From NCBI GenBank assembly GCA_021161425.1, contig JAGHAQ010000120.1:1-36446 (forward strand): DNA of 36,446 bases, written 5' to 3'. This document shows positions 1-9,084 of this stretch, piece by piece (the stretch's first letter is position 1; every line of letters begins with the position of its first letter). The stretch is from Candidatus Tharpella sp. (GTDB taxonomy: Bacteria; Desulfobacterota; Anaeroferrophillalia; Anaeroferrophillales; Tharpellaceae). The position numbers were made by a program, and so were the translations under genes. The notes under the pieces were generated by a model that did no database searches, was not told the origin of the DNA, and worked only from the letters and a program-made list of their open reading frames with translations.

Positions 1-19
1 ACCCGAGGGCGCTTCACGC

Positions 20-66
20 GGAAGGCGGCATGTTGTCTTGGTCGATGCGTGCCGCCTTCCCTCTTT
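20..66 (+). terminator. Probable intrinsic terminator of a gene left of the window
   Basis: 11-bp perfect inverted repeat GGAAGGCGGCA (20-30) / TGCCGCCTTCC (50-60) followed by CTCTTTTCC. Confidence 0.6.
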
Positions 67-130
67 TCCGTCCGAAATTAGGTTGTTGATATTTTCTTCT
101 CGATCACCTCATCCTTTCATTTAACACATA

Positions 131-186
131 AAAAAAGCCACGAAAGCTCTCTCCCCCATCTCGGAAAGAAAGCCTTCGTGGCTTTT
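131..186 (-). terminator. Intrinsic terminator, possibly bidirectional
   Basis: 12-bp perfect inverted repeat AAAAGCCACGAA (133-144) / TTCGTGGCTTTT (175-186); A-run on the left gives a U-tract for minus-strand transcripts. Confidence 0.65.
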
Positions 187-457
187 GTACTCAAGTTACT
201 ATCTTTCCCCGAAGAGCAACAACGGGGCGGTCTTGACAAAGGTTTACCGAATTAAATCTCGAACTTTGCGCTTTAGATATGGCTTTGTATTATTATATCG
301 AGCGGCTTCTGTCGCTCAAGTTATCAGCCCCTTTACAGCCTTTGTCGCGGGGTGTCAAGGTTTTTGTCGGTTTCAGCCGTAGGGTTAATTGTGATCGACA
401 AACCTTTTTATTTTCAGCTGCGATTACGCACCTGATCCGGAAAACCGACATATCGAA

Positions 458-823
458 TCAGCGACCGGGGATGATGATCCGGGAGCTGTCCCTCTCCTTA
501 AGCTGCTGCTGTTGCTGCATCTCCTTGATTTTTTCGACCATCTCCGCCAGGGCTTGGCGCATGGCATCCGGAAAGACGGCCATCGCCTCTTCAAGGTTGT
601 TGGCCTCTAAAGGCGCCTGCAACGGCACCGGCCCTTCCGGAGACATCAGTTGGGTGTTGCCGATATAGATCGGCGTACGGCTCTGATCTTCGCTGCCGTC
701 AAGGTTGATGGGCGTCAGGATCTTGATCGATGCAACCTTGAGATCGGTGATCGTCTCTTCACTATAGAGGTGATTGAAATCAACCGAAAAATCGGATTTT
801 GGGCCTTGTTCATTTGCACTCAT
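458..823 (-). CDS. Hypothetical protein, 121 aa, Gln-rich near C-terminus
   Basis: Uninterrupted ORF in line with the upstream minus-strand genes. Confidence 0.65.
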   Translation of the reverse strand: MSANEQGPKSDFSVDFNHLYSEETITDLKVASIKILTPINLDGSEDQSRTPIYIGNTQLMSPEGPVPLQAPLEANNLEEAMAVFPDAMRQALAEMVEKIKEMQQQQQLKERDSSRIIIPGR

Positions 824-903
824 GCTAATCTCCAGTTTATCGGGTTAAAATAGACCAGCGTTGCCGGGATAGATAATAATTATCAGCAGATCAATATTGG
901 GAA

Positions 904-1179
904 CTAACGCGATTCAAAAACAAAAAGAATCTCATTGTCGCGAATCATATGGAGTTCGCGGCGAACAACGAGTTCCTGATAACGGATATCACTCTGCAAA
1001 AGGCGGATTTTGTGACTTAAACACTGATTTTCAACCTTAAGCTCCAGGTTGTGCTCCCCGATACGATCAATTTCTCTTTCGACCGTCCTTAAAGCCCGAT
1101 CCCCGCGGCTACCAAACCAGGTAAGCCAGACGAAATAGCAGATAACAACCAGCAAGAAGCCGGAGATCAACTGTTTCAT
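904..1179 (-). CDS. Small membrane protein with one N-terminal TM and a coiled coil, FtsB/DivIC-like
   Basis: MKQLISGFLLVVICYFVWLTWFGSRG TM, then a heptad-like segment. ATG at 1179 overlaps the TGA of the tonB-like gene (ATGA), so the start is placed downstream of the track ORF start. Confidence 0.6.
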   Translation of the reverse strand: MKQLISGFLLVVICYFVWLTWFGSRGDRALRTVEREIDRIGEHNLELKVENQCLSHKIRLLQSDIRYQELVVRRELHMIRDNEILFVFESR

Positions 1180-2039
1180 CGGGGCACCCGAAAAACGATG
1201 CTGATCGTCCCCCACTGCTCCGGCTGCGGAAGATCAGACACAAGGATGGAAAAACGCCACTGCTGCAAAAATCTCTCGGCCACATTGACAAGTTTCAGAT
1301 CGCCAATTTTTAAGGCCTCAACCCGGCTGACTCTGCCATCGGGCCGCACCCAGAAACGGAAATCAACAGTGACATCTTTGACTAGAGAAATTTTCGGCAA
1401 CTCCGGGCGAAAGAGTACTTGCCGACTCCGCGCCACCGGCCCACTCAAACCATAATCCTCTTCAGCGACTGCTTTTTCAGGTGCATCGACCGAAAGTAGG
1501 GATTTCTTGCCGGAGGAGGATAGCAGCTCTTCGACCAAAGCCCCTGATTCAGCAGTCGATCCCTTAGGGGCTCCACCAAAACTTCGGCCGCTCAATCTGC
1601 CAGCCGGTTTTTTGCCCAACCGCCCTAAAAGTTCTTGCGGCCGGGTCAAAACCACCGTTTCAGGCAGAGGAAGTGTTTGAAACGGTGATTTATCCAGAGG
1701 TATCACCACCGGCAATTTGATCGGCGCCGGGGGCAAGAGCGGTGCCTCACCGAGAGCTGATAACTCTTTCAAACGATGATCAATTAAAGTTGAAACATGA
1801 CCATCAGCCAACAGAGAGGAAGGCTTTTCCGCCACAGGAGGCTCAGGCTCGGGTATAACTTCCGGCTCAACCAAGGTAACCTCAATTACAGTTCCGGTCA
1901 ACAGGGCCAAACGATTGAGATGGATATTGAAGTATCTGGTTATATCCGGCAGAGCCGCAATCAGTACAGCATGCAAAAGGCCGGAGAGAATCAGAAAAGG
2001 AATCAGGCGAACCGGCTTATAGCGTAGTGTTGACAGCAA
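1176..2039 (-). CDS. TonB-family energy transducer
   Basis: N-terminal TM, Pro/Glu-rich linker (EPEVIPEPEPPVAEKP) and C-terminal TonB-like domain (GRVSRVEALKIGDLKLVNVAERFLQQWRFSI...ISIVFRVP); next to ExbD/ExbB-like genes. Confidence 0.85.
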   Translation of the reverse strand: MLSTLRYKPVRLIPFLILSGLLHAVLIAALPDITRYFNIHLNRLALLTGTVIEVTLVEPEVIPEPEPPVAEKPSSLLADGHVSTLIDHRLKELSALGEAPLLPPAPIKLPVVIPLDKSPFQTLPLPETVVLTRPQELLGRLGKKPAGRLSGRSFGGAPKGSTAESGALVEELLSSSGKKSLLSVDAPEKAVAEEDYGLSGPVARSRQVLFRPELPKISLVKDVTVDFRFWVRPDGRVSRVEALKIGDLKLVNVAERFLQQWRFSILVSDLPQPEQWGTISIVFRVPR

Positions 2040-2068
2040 CGATCACCTCTTTTCCAGTGAACTTACCC

Positions 2069-2479
2069 CTACTCTTCATTGGGCTCGGTAGCAATCGCCA
2101 ATTTGTTCAAACCGGCACTCTTGGCGGCATCCATAACCTTGACCACGAGACCGTGATAGACCTTTTTATCAGCTTCAATCACGACCAGAACATCATCACC
2201 TTGCTCTTTTCCCACAGCCTGAAATTTTTCCCGTAACTGAGGTAAAGAGAGTTTCTTCCCTTCAAGATAGATCCTGCCGCTGGCTTCAATCGCCACCCGT
2301 AAAGTGGTCTTCTTCTTTTTTATCTGTTCGGCGGAAGACTTCGGCAAATCAATCTTTATCCCGGGATTAACTGAGAGACTGGTGGAGAGCATAAAAAATA
2401 TCAACAACAGAAAAACAACATCGACAAGCGGTGTCATATCAAGCTGTACATCATCCCGACTGCGAGTTTGAAAACGCAT
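2069..2479 (-). CDS. ExbD/TolR-family biopolymer transport protein
   Basis: RDDVQLDMTPLVDVVFLLLIFFMLSTSL is the characteristic ExbD/TolR TM with functional Asp. Confidence 0.93.
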   Translation of the reverse strand: MRFQTRSRDDVQLDMTPLVDVVFLLLIFFMLSTSLSVNPGIKIDLPKSSAEQIKKKKTTLRVAIEASGRIYLEGKKLSLPQLREKFQAVGKEQGDDVLVVIEADKKVYHGLVVKVMDAAKSAGLNKLAIATEPNEE

Positions 2480-2491
2480 AAGCTGTTACCC

Positions 2492-3103
2492 TCACTCCCC
2501 GTCCTGATCAATAAGATCAAGAATCTCAATCGAAACCCGCTCCATACGCAGGATCCGCTTATCAACCCGGGAGCGCAGGAGTTTATAGAAAACAAAAGCG
2601 GGAATCGCCACCGTCAAACCGGTCGCCGTCGTAATCAACGCCTCGGAAATACCACCGGCCAGCATCTGGGGATTTCCGATACCGGCGTGAGAAATAACAC
2701 TGAAAGCCTTGATCATACCGGTTACCGTACCTAACAGACCAAGCAGAGGAGCGATTCCGGCAATGGTTCCGAGAATGGTCAAAAAACGTTCAAGATTGGC
2801 CGCTTCGAGACGACCAACATCCTCAATCGCTTCTTTAACCTGCTGGCGCGATTTATTGTGCCGTGAGATGCCGGCCATCAGAACCCGGGCAATTGAGGAA
2901 TTATTGAGACGACACTGGGTCAGGGCATCCTCCATCCGCTGCTGGCGAACCAGATCACTGACCTCAATAATAAACTTATCCGGGATGATCCGGCTCCGAC
3001 GCAGAGCAAAAAGACGCTCGAAAAGGATTGCCAGAGTAAGAACCGAGCAGATCATAATCGGGTACATCAGGTACCCGCCCTTCATAACAAACTGATACAT
3101 CAA
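2492..3103 (-). CDS. ExbB/TolQ/MotA-family proton channel protein
   Basis: MotA/TolQ/ExbB signature ...IAGIAPLLGLLGTVTGMIKAF...GGISEALITTATGLTVAIPAFVFYKLL. Confidence 0.93.
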   Translation of the reverse strand: MMYQFVMKGGYLMYPIMICSVLTLAILFERLFALRRSRIIPDKFIIEVSDLVRQQRMEDALTQCRLNNSSIARVLMAGISRHNKSRQQVKEAIEDVGRLEAANLERFLTILGTIAGIAPLLGLLGTVTGMIKAFSVISHAGIGNPQMLAGGISEALITTATGLTVAIPAFVFYKLLRSRVDKRILRMERVSIEILDLIDQDGE

Positions 3104-3188
3104 AAGCCTCCAGTTAACGGGAAAAAGCGTATATTATTCACCATCAAATCCATAATCACAAATCTAAACCAATAATTCTATCGTTCTC

Positions 3189-6100
3189 TTACATTTTCAG
3201 CAACAAGTATTTCAACTCTTTTTTCTGAACCTCTGTAAGGGGTATAGAATTCAATTTTTCGGTCATTTTTTTTAGCGTCTGTTCATCCTTCTCTTTTTGG
3301 GCCAAACGAACCACCGCCAGCAGAGCGTCGGCAACCAGTTTCTCCTGTTTAGGGAAGAGATAACTTAAGCGCAGGTAGGATTGCTGCGCCTCACTGATGC
3401 GCCCGGCTTTTTCAAGAACTGCGGCCCGGGCCAGAGCCGCAGCCGCGGCCTCGGTGAGAAGTGGGTTCTTAACCGCCTTGTCGTAAAAAAAGAGAGCCTC
3501 ATCGAACTTTTCCTGTTCAGCAAAGAGGGTTCCAAGACCGACAAAAGCGACAAAAGCCGAATTGTCGCGACGTTTTTCATCAATCACGGCCAGATAATGA
3601 CTGCGCGCGTTGGCAAAATCTCCCTGCTGTTGATAGATCTCGGCCATCAGCAGCGTTACCTGTCTTTTGAGACCGGGATCGGGACAAGCCTCCGACAACC
3701 CGGATAAGGTCGCCAGGGCCGCCTCTAAGTCTTTTTCGGCAAAAGCATAACGGGCCAGAAATAAACGACAGTCACACTCATATTTACTCAAAGGAAAACG
3801 CTTCAGTAGGCGCCGGCAATCATCTCGGGCCTCTTTTTGACGGCCTTTATCGAGATCGAGTTTAAAGTGACGATAAAGAGCCTCAAGGGCAAGATCCCCG
3901 GCGTAATCACCCTTTTCCAACTGCTTTAGAAGCACCACTAGATCAGCCTGACGGCCCTGACGCTGGTAGAGATCGGTGAGCAGCAACATCAACGGTACGG
4001 TATAGGAAGACTCTGGGAAACGGGCTATAAAATTTTTCACCTCAATCTCAAGATAGGAAAATTTATCCTGATTGTAGGCCAGAAGTAACATCCCGTAACT
4101 CGCTTTTTCATCAATCGGCCCGCCGGAATAAGAGCGCTTGGCATCAAGATAGACAAGCTGGGCTTTCAGATAGTCCCCCAAATTAAAGTAACTCTCTCCC
4201 ATCCTGATCAAAGCCCGACCGCTGACTTCGTCACCGGGATACTTATCTATCAGCCGCTGATAGGTTTTTATGGCCTCCGGAAATTTCTCAAGACTGAATA
4301 AACTCTCCCCGAGGTTGTCGAGTATCTCGGCATTCAGGCCAGCATCAATGCCGCTTTCAGGAGCTAAAAGGTCAGTGAAAATAGCTGCTGCCTCTTCAAA
4401 CTCTCCCTGCCGAAGAGCGATCAGACCTCTATAGTTTTGCGCTCGGGAAAGAAAAGGACTCTGTGGATAACGCTCGACAAACCGGTCCAGAGCCTCTTCC
4501 GATTTCCGGTCACGATGCTGGTTAAAGAGCGCTTCAGCCCGATTAATTTCAGCATTCTGAATAATGAGTGGCGATTTTCCGGTCTCCTCGGCAAACCCCA
4601 GATAGACGGAGAAATCATTGATTGCCCAATCAAATTCATTGTTTTTCAAAGCCGCCCAGGCCCGTTCGTAGAGAAGGTCGGCCCGCGCTGATGGGGCACA
4701 ATCAATCGGCAGTGATAAAAGGAGACTCAAAGTTTGAGGGAATTTTTCGAGACGGTTCAAGGAACGAGCCAACAAAAGATACATGAGAGAGAGGTCGGCG
4801 CTCGGCAAAATCTTCTCTTTTGCGGCAAACAATCCCTCCAAAATAACAAGAGCTTTATCCGGCTCCCCGGCTACAAGCAGAACCTGAGCCTGTTCAAGCC
4901 GTAAAGCGCGGGCTGCATTTCCATCGAATACCTCAATGCCGAGGCCAAGGGTTTCCAGAGCCTTATCATTATCGCCCAATTTAGTCTGAAGCCGGGCCAA
5001 GCGGCGATAATCATCGGCCTGCACCAACAAAACGGGAAAAGAGGTTATTAGTCGCTGCCCCAAAACCGTAGCCTCTTCATACTCTTCAGACTCAAGGTAA
5101 GCAGCTGTCAACTCCCGCAAGGCGGCAGCCGCAACTGCGGCTTCTTGCAACTCATCCGGGCGGGAATCAAAAATGTGTCGGGCTTCAATCAACTTTTTCT
5201 GCTTAAGCAGTGAAAGTATTTCACCTAAAAAAGCGAGCGGCACAACATCATCAACACTTGCGATATCACTTTCTAAACCTCTAAAAAGGGCTTGGGCATC
5301 ACCAAAAATCCCAAGGAAATAGAGACACCAGCCGCGCGCGAGATCAGCTTGACGCTGCAACATATCACTACCGGAAACCGACTCGGGCAGGGCCTCAAGA
5401 TAGCTGAGTGCCGTTTGATAGTCGCGCTGGTTAAAGGAGATCGTCGCCAGACGATAGAGAGCCACTCGATACTCCGCAGCTTCGGGATAGCCGTCCGTCA
5501 GTCGCAAAAAGGTTAAACGACCCGCCTTCGGCTGGCCGGCATGAAAAAGGGCTTCGCCCTTCCAGAAAAGAGCCGCCGCCGATAAGCGCTGATCAAGGCT
5601 TTGGGCAGCCACTGTAAACCACTTTACAGCTTCCTGATACTCTTTCTCACGATAATCAAGCCAAGCTAGCGAGTAACATGAAAAATGGTAAAAACGGTTC
5701 GTTGTGGATTCTGTCACAAAAGCAAAATGGCGCCTGGCTGTACTATAGTTCTCATCTCGAAAAGCGATCTCGGCCAACCAGTAATGAAAATCAGGAACTA
5801 ATTCGGAATTCTTAAATTTTTTAAGTCCGGCCCGAAAATACCCCTTGGCTTCATCCAGAAGACCATCAAGGTACTTTTGCCGACCGCTGCGATAATAGCT
5901 TTCAACCCCACCAAAACCCCGGGCTAAAGAAGCGGTAACCGGATTCCGGTAGGCACAGCCGGGGGTTTGGGCAGCTGCGGTCTCCCAATTGGGGCCCGTC
6001 CGGCTCTCACTAACCTCAAGAGTCAATTTATCGGCCACCGGTTCCAGTTTGATTCCAGGAGCCAACGCCGGCAACAGACCGAAATCACGAAAACCCTCAA

Positions 6101-6251
6101 GCCGGGCACTATCCTCACCAATAACCACGACCTCGGGCAAGTGCAATCCCTCCCCTGACTGGTTTGAGAAGAGGGGCTGCCAGGAGAAGATCAACATGGT
6201 GACCAGAAGCCAGGCGGCAAAATTTCTAATTCGCAACATAAAAGATGTCAA
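3189..6251 (-). CDS. Large exported tetratricopeptide-repeat protein, 1020 aa
   Basis: N-terminal signal-like segment (MLRIRNFAAWLLVTMLIFSWQPLFS), many TPR-like motifs (e.g. ALFNQHRDRKSEEALDRFVERYPQSPFLSRAQNYRGLIALRQGEFEEAAAIF); heads the ExbB/ExbD/TonB gene string. Confidence 0.9.
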   Translation of the reverse strand: MTSFMLRIRNFAAWLLVTMLIFSWQPLFSNQSGEGLHLPEVVVIGEDSARLEGFRDFGLLPALAPGIKLEPVADKLTLEVSESRTGPNWETAAAQTPGCAYRNPVTASLARGFGGVESYYRSGRQKYLDGLLDEAKGYFRAGLKKFKNSELVPDFHYWLAEIAFRDENYSTARRHFAFVTESTTNRFYHFSCYSLAWLDYREKEYQEAVKWFTVAAQSLDQRLSAAALFWKGEALFHAGQPKAGRLTFLRLTDGYPEAAEYRVALYRLATISFNQRDYQTALSYLEALPESVSGSDMLQRQADLARGWCLYFLGIFGDAQALFRGLESDIASVDDVVPLAFLGEILSLLKQKKLIEARHIFDSRPDELQEAAVAAAALRELTAAYLESEEYEEATVLGQRLITSFPVLLVQADDYRRLARLQTKLGDNDKALETLGLGIEVFDGNAARALRLEQAQVLLVAGEPDKALVILEGLFAAKEKILPSADLSLMYLLLARSLNRLEKFPQTLSLLLSLPIDCAPSARADLLYERAWAALKNNEFDWAINDFSVYLGFAEETGKSPLIIQNAEINRAEALFNQHRDRKSEEALDRFVERYPQSPFLSRAQNYRGLIALRQGEFEEAAAIFTDLLAPESGIDAGLNAEILDNLGESLFSLEKFPEAIKTYQRLIDKYPGDEVSGRALIRMGESYFNLGDYLKAQLVYLDAKRSYSGGPIDEKASYGMLLLAYNQDKFSYLEIEVKNFIARFPESSYTVPLMLLLTDLYQRQGRQADLVVLLKQLEKGDYAGDLALEALYRHFKLDLDKGRQKEARDDCRRLLKRFPLSKYECDCRLFLARYAFAEKDLEAALATLSGLSEACPDPGLKRQVTLLMAEIYQQQGDFANARSHYLAVIDEKRRDNSAFVAFVGLGTLFAEQEKFDEALFFYDKAVKNPLLTEAAAAALARAAVLEKAGRISEAQQSYLRLSYLFPKQEKLVADALLAVVRLAQKEKDEQTLKKMTEKLNSIPLTEVQKKELKYLLLKM

Positions 6252-6302
6252 AAATAAAGTTAAAAAGAGCAGCTTTAAACTTTGCTTCGCCCTGCTTCGC
6301 TT

Positions 6303-6383
6303 GGGGACGCTCTTGCTTTATTGCTTTATAGCTCCACCTGCGGAGCAGGCGAGACAATAAAGCAATAAAGCAAGAGCGTCCCC
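6303..6383. repeat. Long palindromic element, MITE/REP-like
   Basis: Perfect 27-bp inverted repeat GGGGACGCTCTTGCTTTATTGCTTTAT (6303-6329) / ATAAAGCAATAAAGCAAGAGCGTCCCC (6357-6383) around a 27-nt loop that contains GCTCC/GGAGC. Confidence 0.9.
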
Positions 6384-6413
6384 GTTTAAGACGTTTAAGT
6401 CTATCGGGTTGAA

Positions 6414-7607
6414 TCAGACGTTGTTATTGGCGCCCATAAGTTCATGACCGGGGAAAAGCATCTGGGCTTCGCCTAAGGTGAAACGCCCTGAGGCGATCCA
6501 CTCTTTCAGGTTGTCGGCGATTTCTAAAGCCCGACTGTAACTAGAGAGTGGGGTGGCCGGAGTTTTCTTGCCGTTGACCTCGATCATCCCACTTTTAAGA
6601 TCGGCATAACTGACCTCACCGTAGCTGCGGGAGACGGCCATCGGATAGTCGTAACCATAATCTATGACCTGGGTATAGATATCGGCGTCGCGAACCGCCG
6701 TAAATTGTGCCATCTGCTCATTAATAATAGGAATCGGGATACCGACCCCGACTGACAGGCTACAACCATAACCCAGCATACTGACCCCGACCAACCAACG
6801 CGGCGACATATCTTTGAGGTTACCAGTCAACATCAGGGTCCCGGCCGCCTCTTTGACCACACCATTTTCTCCTCGGGGCACATGCGGGTTATGCTGGGTT
6901 CCACTCCAGGTAACGAAACCAACCCCGCCGCCTAAGAAAATTTTGGTTCCCAAGCCGGTAGTCGTATAGTAAGGGTCATTAAAGAGAGGACTGAGCTGAC
7001 CGGCACTGCAATAGGTGGCATTGCCGCATTTAGGCCGCAGAACCCCCATGTAGGTATAGATAGTTTTTTCCGCCAGGTTAATGGCGCAGTTGTAATTCTG
7101 GTAAACATTGCGCGGGTTGCAGAGAATGGCATTGGGCATCGATTCAAGGTCAATATCTTTCTCCACCACCTTACTGGGATAGCAGTCGGTGCCATAACCC
7201 TCCATATAGAGATGCACCTTCTTACCGTCCACCAGGTCCTGGATCACATGGCCGCCGCCATAGCGGAACTGGCCAGGAGGAACCTTGTTCAAAGGATCAT
7301 CATCACTGGGTTCGGTGGCGCCAAGAAAGAAATCGACCGCCGCCACACCACCGTAGGCCGGCACATTATTGATCCAGGCCCGACTCGCTTTGATCTTAGG
7401 TGAGGTATGACCAACATTGAGAAAGACCCCGGAAGAGCACATCGGCGCAAAGGTTCCCGTAGTAACAACATCAACCATACGGGCTGCCTCTACGGCACCC
7501 TGCTTCTCGACAATATCGATCATCTCCTCGGCGTTGACAACCACCACCTTGCCACTTTTGATCCGCTCGTTGATCTCTTGAATGGATTTTTGTACTTTAT
7601 AAGCCAT
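6414..7607 (-). CDS. Homocysteine biosynthesis protein family (DUF39)
   Basis: Sequence resembles the COG1900/DUF39 family (SSGVFLNVGHTSPKIKASRAWINNVPAYGGVAAVDFFLGATEPSDDDPLN...FLGGGVGFVTWSGTQHNP). Confidence 0.88.
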   Translation of the reverse strand: MAYKVQKSIQEINERIKSGKVVVVNAEEMIDIVEKQGAVEAARMVDVVTTGTFAPMCSSGVFLNVGHTSPKIKASRAWINNVPAYGGVAAVDFFLGATEPSDDDPLNKVPPGQFRYGGGHVIQDLVDGKKVHLYMEGYGTDCYPSKVVEKDIDLESMPNAILCNPRNVYQNYNCAINLAEKTIYTYMGVLRPKCGNATYCSAGQLSPLFNDPYYTTTGLGTKIFLGGGVGFVTWSGTQHNPHVPRGENGVVKEAAGTLMLTGNLKDMSPRWLVGVSMLGYGCSLSVGVGIPIPIINEQMAQFTAVRDADIYTQVIDYGYDYPMAVSRSYGEVSYADLKSGMIEVNGKKTPATPLSSYSRALEIADNLKEWIASGRFTLGEAQMLFPGHELMGANNNV

Positions 7608-7621
7608 TTTCTAAAAAACTC

Positions 7622-8047
7622 CTAAACTAAAAGCGCCAAATTAAAAAGCTCATCCTGGCGGCGCTCCATAGAGGCGGCCACTTCCGCTTCGACCCCGACA
7701 TGTTCATAACCCAAAAGGTGAAGAATCCCGTGAATCAGGTAGTAGACAACCCCCTCCTCAAGACTATAACCGAGAGCTTCGGTCTCACGTCGAGCGGTTT
7801 CCACCGAAACCACGACATCACCCAAATGACCATCGACCTTCTCCTGGGGAAAGGATATCACATTGGTCGGCCGGGAACGACTAAAAAATTTTTCATTAAG
7901 CTCAGCAATCTGCCGGTCATCGAGCAATTCTATTTCAAGATTAAGCTCAACAACGGCAAGCTCTGCAAGGACCGGCGCCAATAACTGCCGAATTCGTTCA
8001 AGATCAAGTTTCTCACTCTTTTGCCGGTCGGTTAAATAAAGAGACAT
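7622..8047 (-). CDS. ybeY: Endoribonuclease YbeY
   Basis: HGILHLLGYEH zinc-binding motif and RPTNVISFP motif; next to a phoH-like gene. Confidence 0.93.
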   Translation of the reverse strand: MSLYLTDRQKSEKLDLERIRQLLAPVLAELAVVELNLEIELLDDRQIAELNEKFFSRSRPTNVISFPQEKVDGHLGDVVVSVETARRETEALGYSLEEGVVYYLIHGILHLLGYEHVGVEAEVAASMERRQDELFNLALLV

Positions 8048-8050
8048 CAG

Positions 8051-9010
8051 TTAAACTTGCCCTTCATGTCGTTCATATGCAATGATTATTTTCTGGACCA
8101 GAGGATGGCGAACAACATCGACCGCACTCAAATGACAAAAATCGATCCCCTTCACATCTTTAAGAATCTTTTGCACTGTAATCAGGCCCGACTCGCGGTC
8201 ACCCGGCAGATCGGTTTGGGTTACATCTCCGGTAACCACCGCTTTGGAAGAAAAGCCGAGCCGGGTCAAAAACATCTTCATCTGCTCATTAGTCGTATTC
8301 TGGGCTTCATCGAGGATCACAAAAGAGTCATTTAAGGTTCGGCCCCGCATGAAAGCCAACGGGGCCACCTCAATAATACCCTTATCCAACATTTCCCGAG
8401 TCTTGTCAAACGAGATAATATCATGCAGGGCATCATAGAGAGGACGCAGGTAAGGATCAACCTTCTCCCGCAAGTCTCCAGGCAGAAAACCTAAACGTTC
8501 ACCGGCTTCAACCGCAGGCCGGGTCAGGACGATCCGCTCAACTTTATGTTCATTAAGCGCAGCGATCGCCATCGCCATCGCCAGATAGGTCTTTCCGGTA
8601 CCAGCCGGGCCCACGGCAAAGACAATATCATGCCGCCTGATGGCGTCGACATAAAACTTCTGTCCCCGACTCTTGGGAGAGATGAAACGGCGCTGTCCCC
8701 CCTTGCTGCGAATATAGACCTTATCAAGAAAAATCTCTTTTAAGACGGCCCCGGCATCGGCCGATTTTATGCGCCAGGCATAGTCGATATCAGCAGCATA
8801 TAGAGGGTAACCGGCAACTATCAGATCGTAGAGCTCCTGCAGTACGGCGAGAACCAGCTCCGCTTTCAAGGGGTCACCTTCGACCATAACCGTGGTGCCC
8901 CGAGTATTAATCGTCACTCCGGCACTATCAGAAAGTTGCTGCAAATGTTCGCCGCCCTCACCAAAGAGAACCTGAATAACCGCTGCATCGGCAAAATTCA
9001 GCTTAAACAT
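8051..9010 (-). CDS. PhoH-family ATPase
   Basis: Walker A GPAGTGKTYLAMAMA, Walker B FVILDEAQNTT, N-terminal KH-like region; upstream of ybeY. Confidence 0.93.
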   Translation of the reverse strand: MFKLNFADAAVIQVLFGEGGEHLQQLSDSAGVTINTRGTTVMVEGDPLKAELVLAVLQELYDLIVAGYPLYAADIDYAWRIKSADAGAVLKEIFLDKVYIRSKGGQRRFISPKSRGQKFYVDAIRRHDIVFAVGPAGTGKTYLAMAMAIAALNEHKVERIVLTRPAVEAGERLGFLPGDLREKVDPYLRPLYDALHDIISFDKTREMLDKGIIEVAPLAFMRGRTLNDSFVILDEAQNTTNEQMKMFLTRLGFSSKAVVTGDVTQTDLPGDRESGLITVQKILKDVKGIDFCHLSAVDVVRHPLVQKIIIAYERHEGQV

Positions 9011-9018
9011 TTTTTTTC

Positions 9019-9084
9019 CAGTTCAAAGTTCAAAGTTCAGGGTTCAAAGTTTTTATTACAACTTTAGCCGTTAACTTTGAACTG
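9019..9084. repeat. Inverted repeat with internal short tandem TTCAAAG units
   Basis: CAGTTCAAAGTT (9019-9030) and AACTTTGAACTG (9073-9084) are exact reverse complements; GTTCAAAGTTCAAAGTTCAGGGTTCAAAG lies inside. Right arm overlaps the 3' end of the aminotransferase CDS. Confidence 0.75.

Noticed and set aside
5989-6360. 123-aa plus-strand ORF spanning the TPR gene start and the palindrome
   Set aside because: Antisense to the TPR gene and runs into the inverted repeat; no domain.
9019-9056. TTCAAAG repeats as a possible CRISPR
   Set aside because: Units are 7 nt, directly tandem and without spacers.
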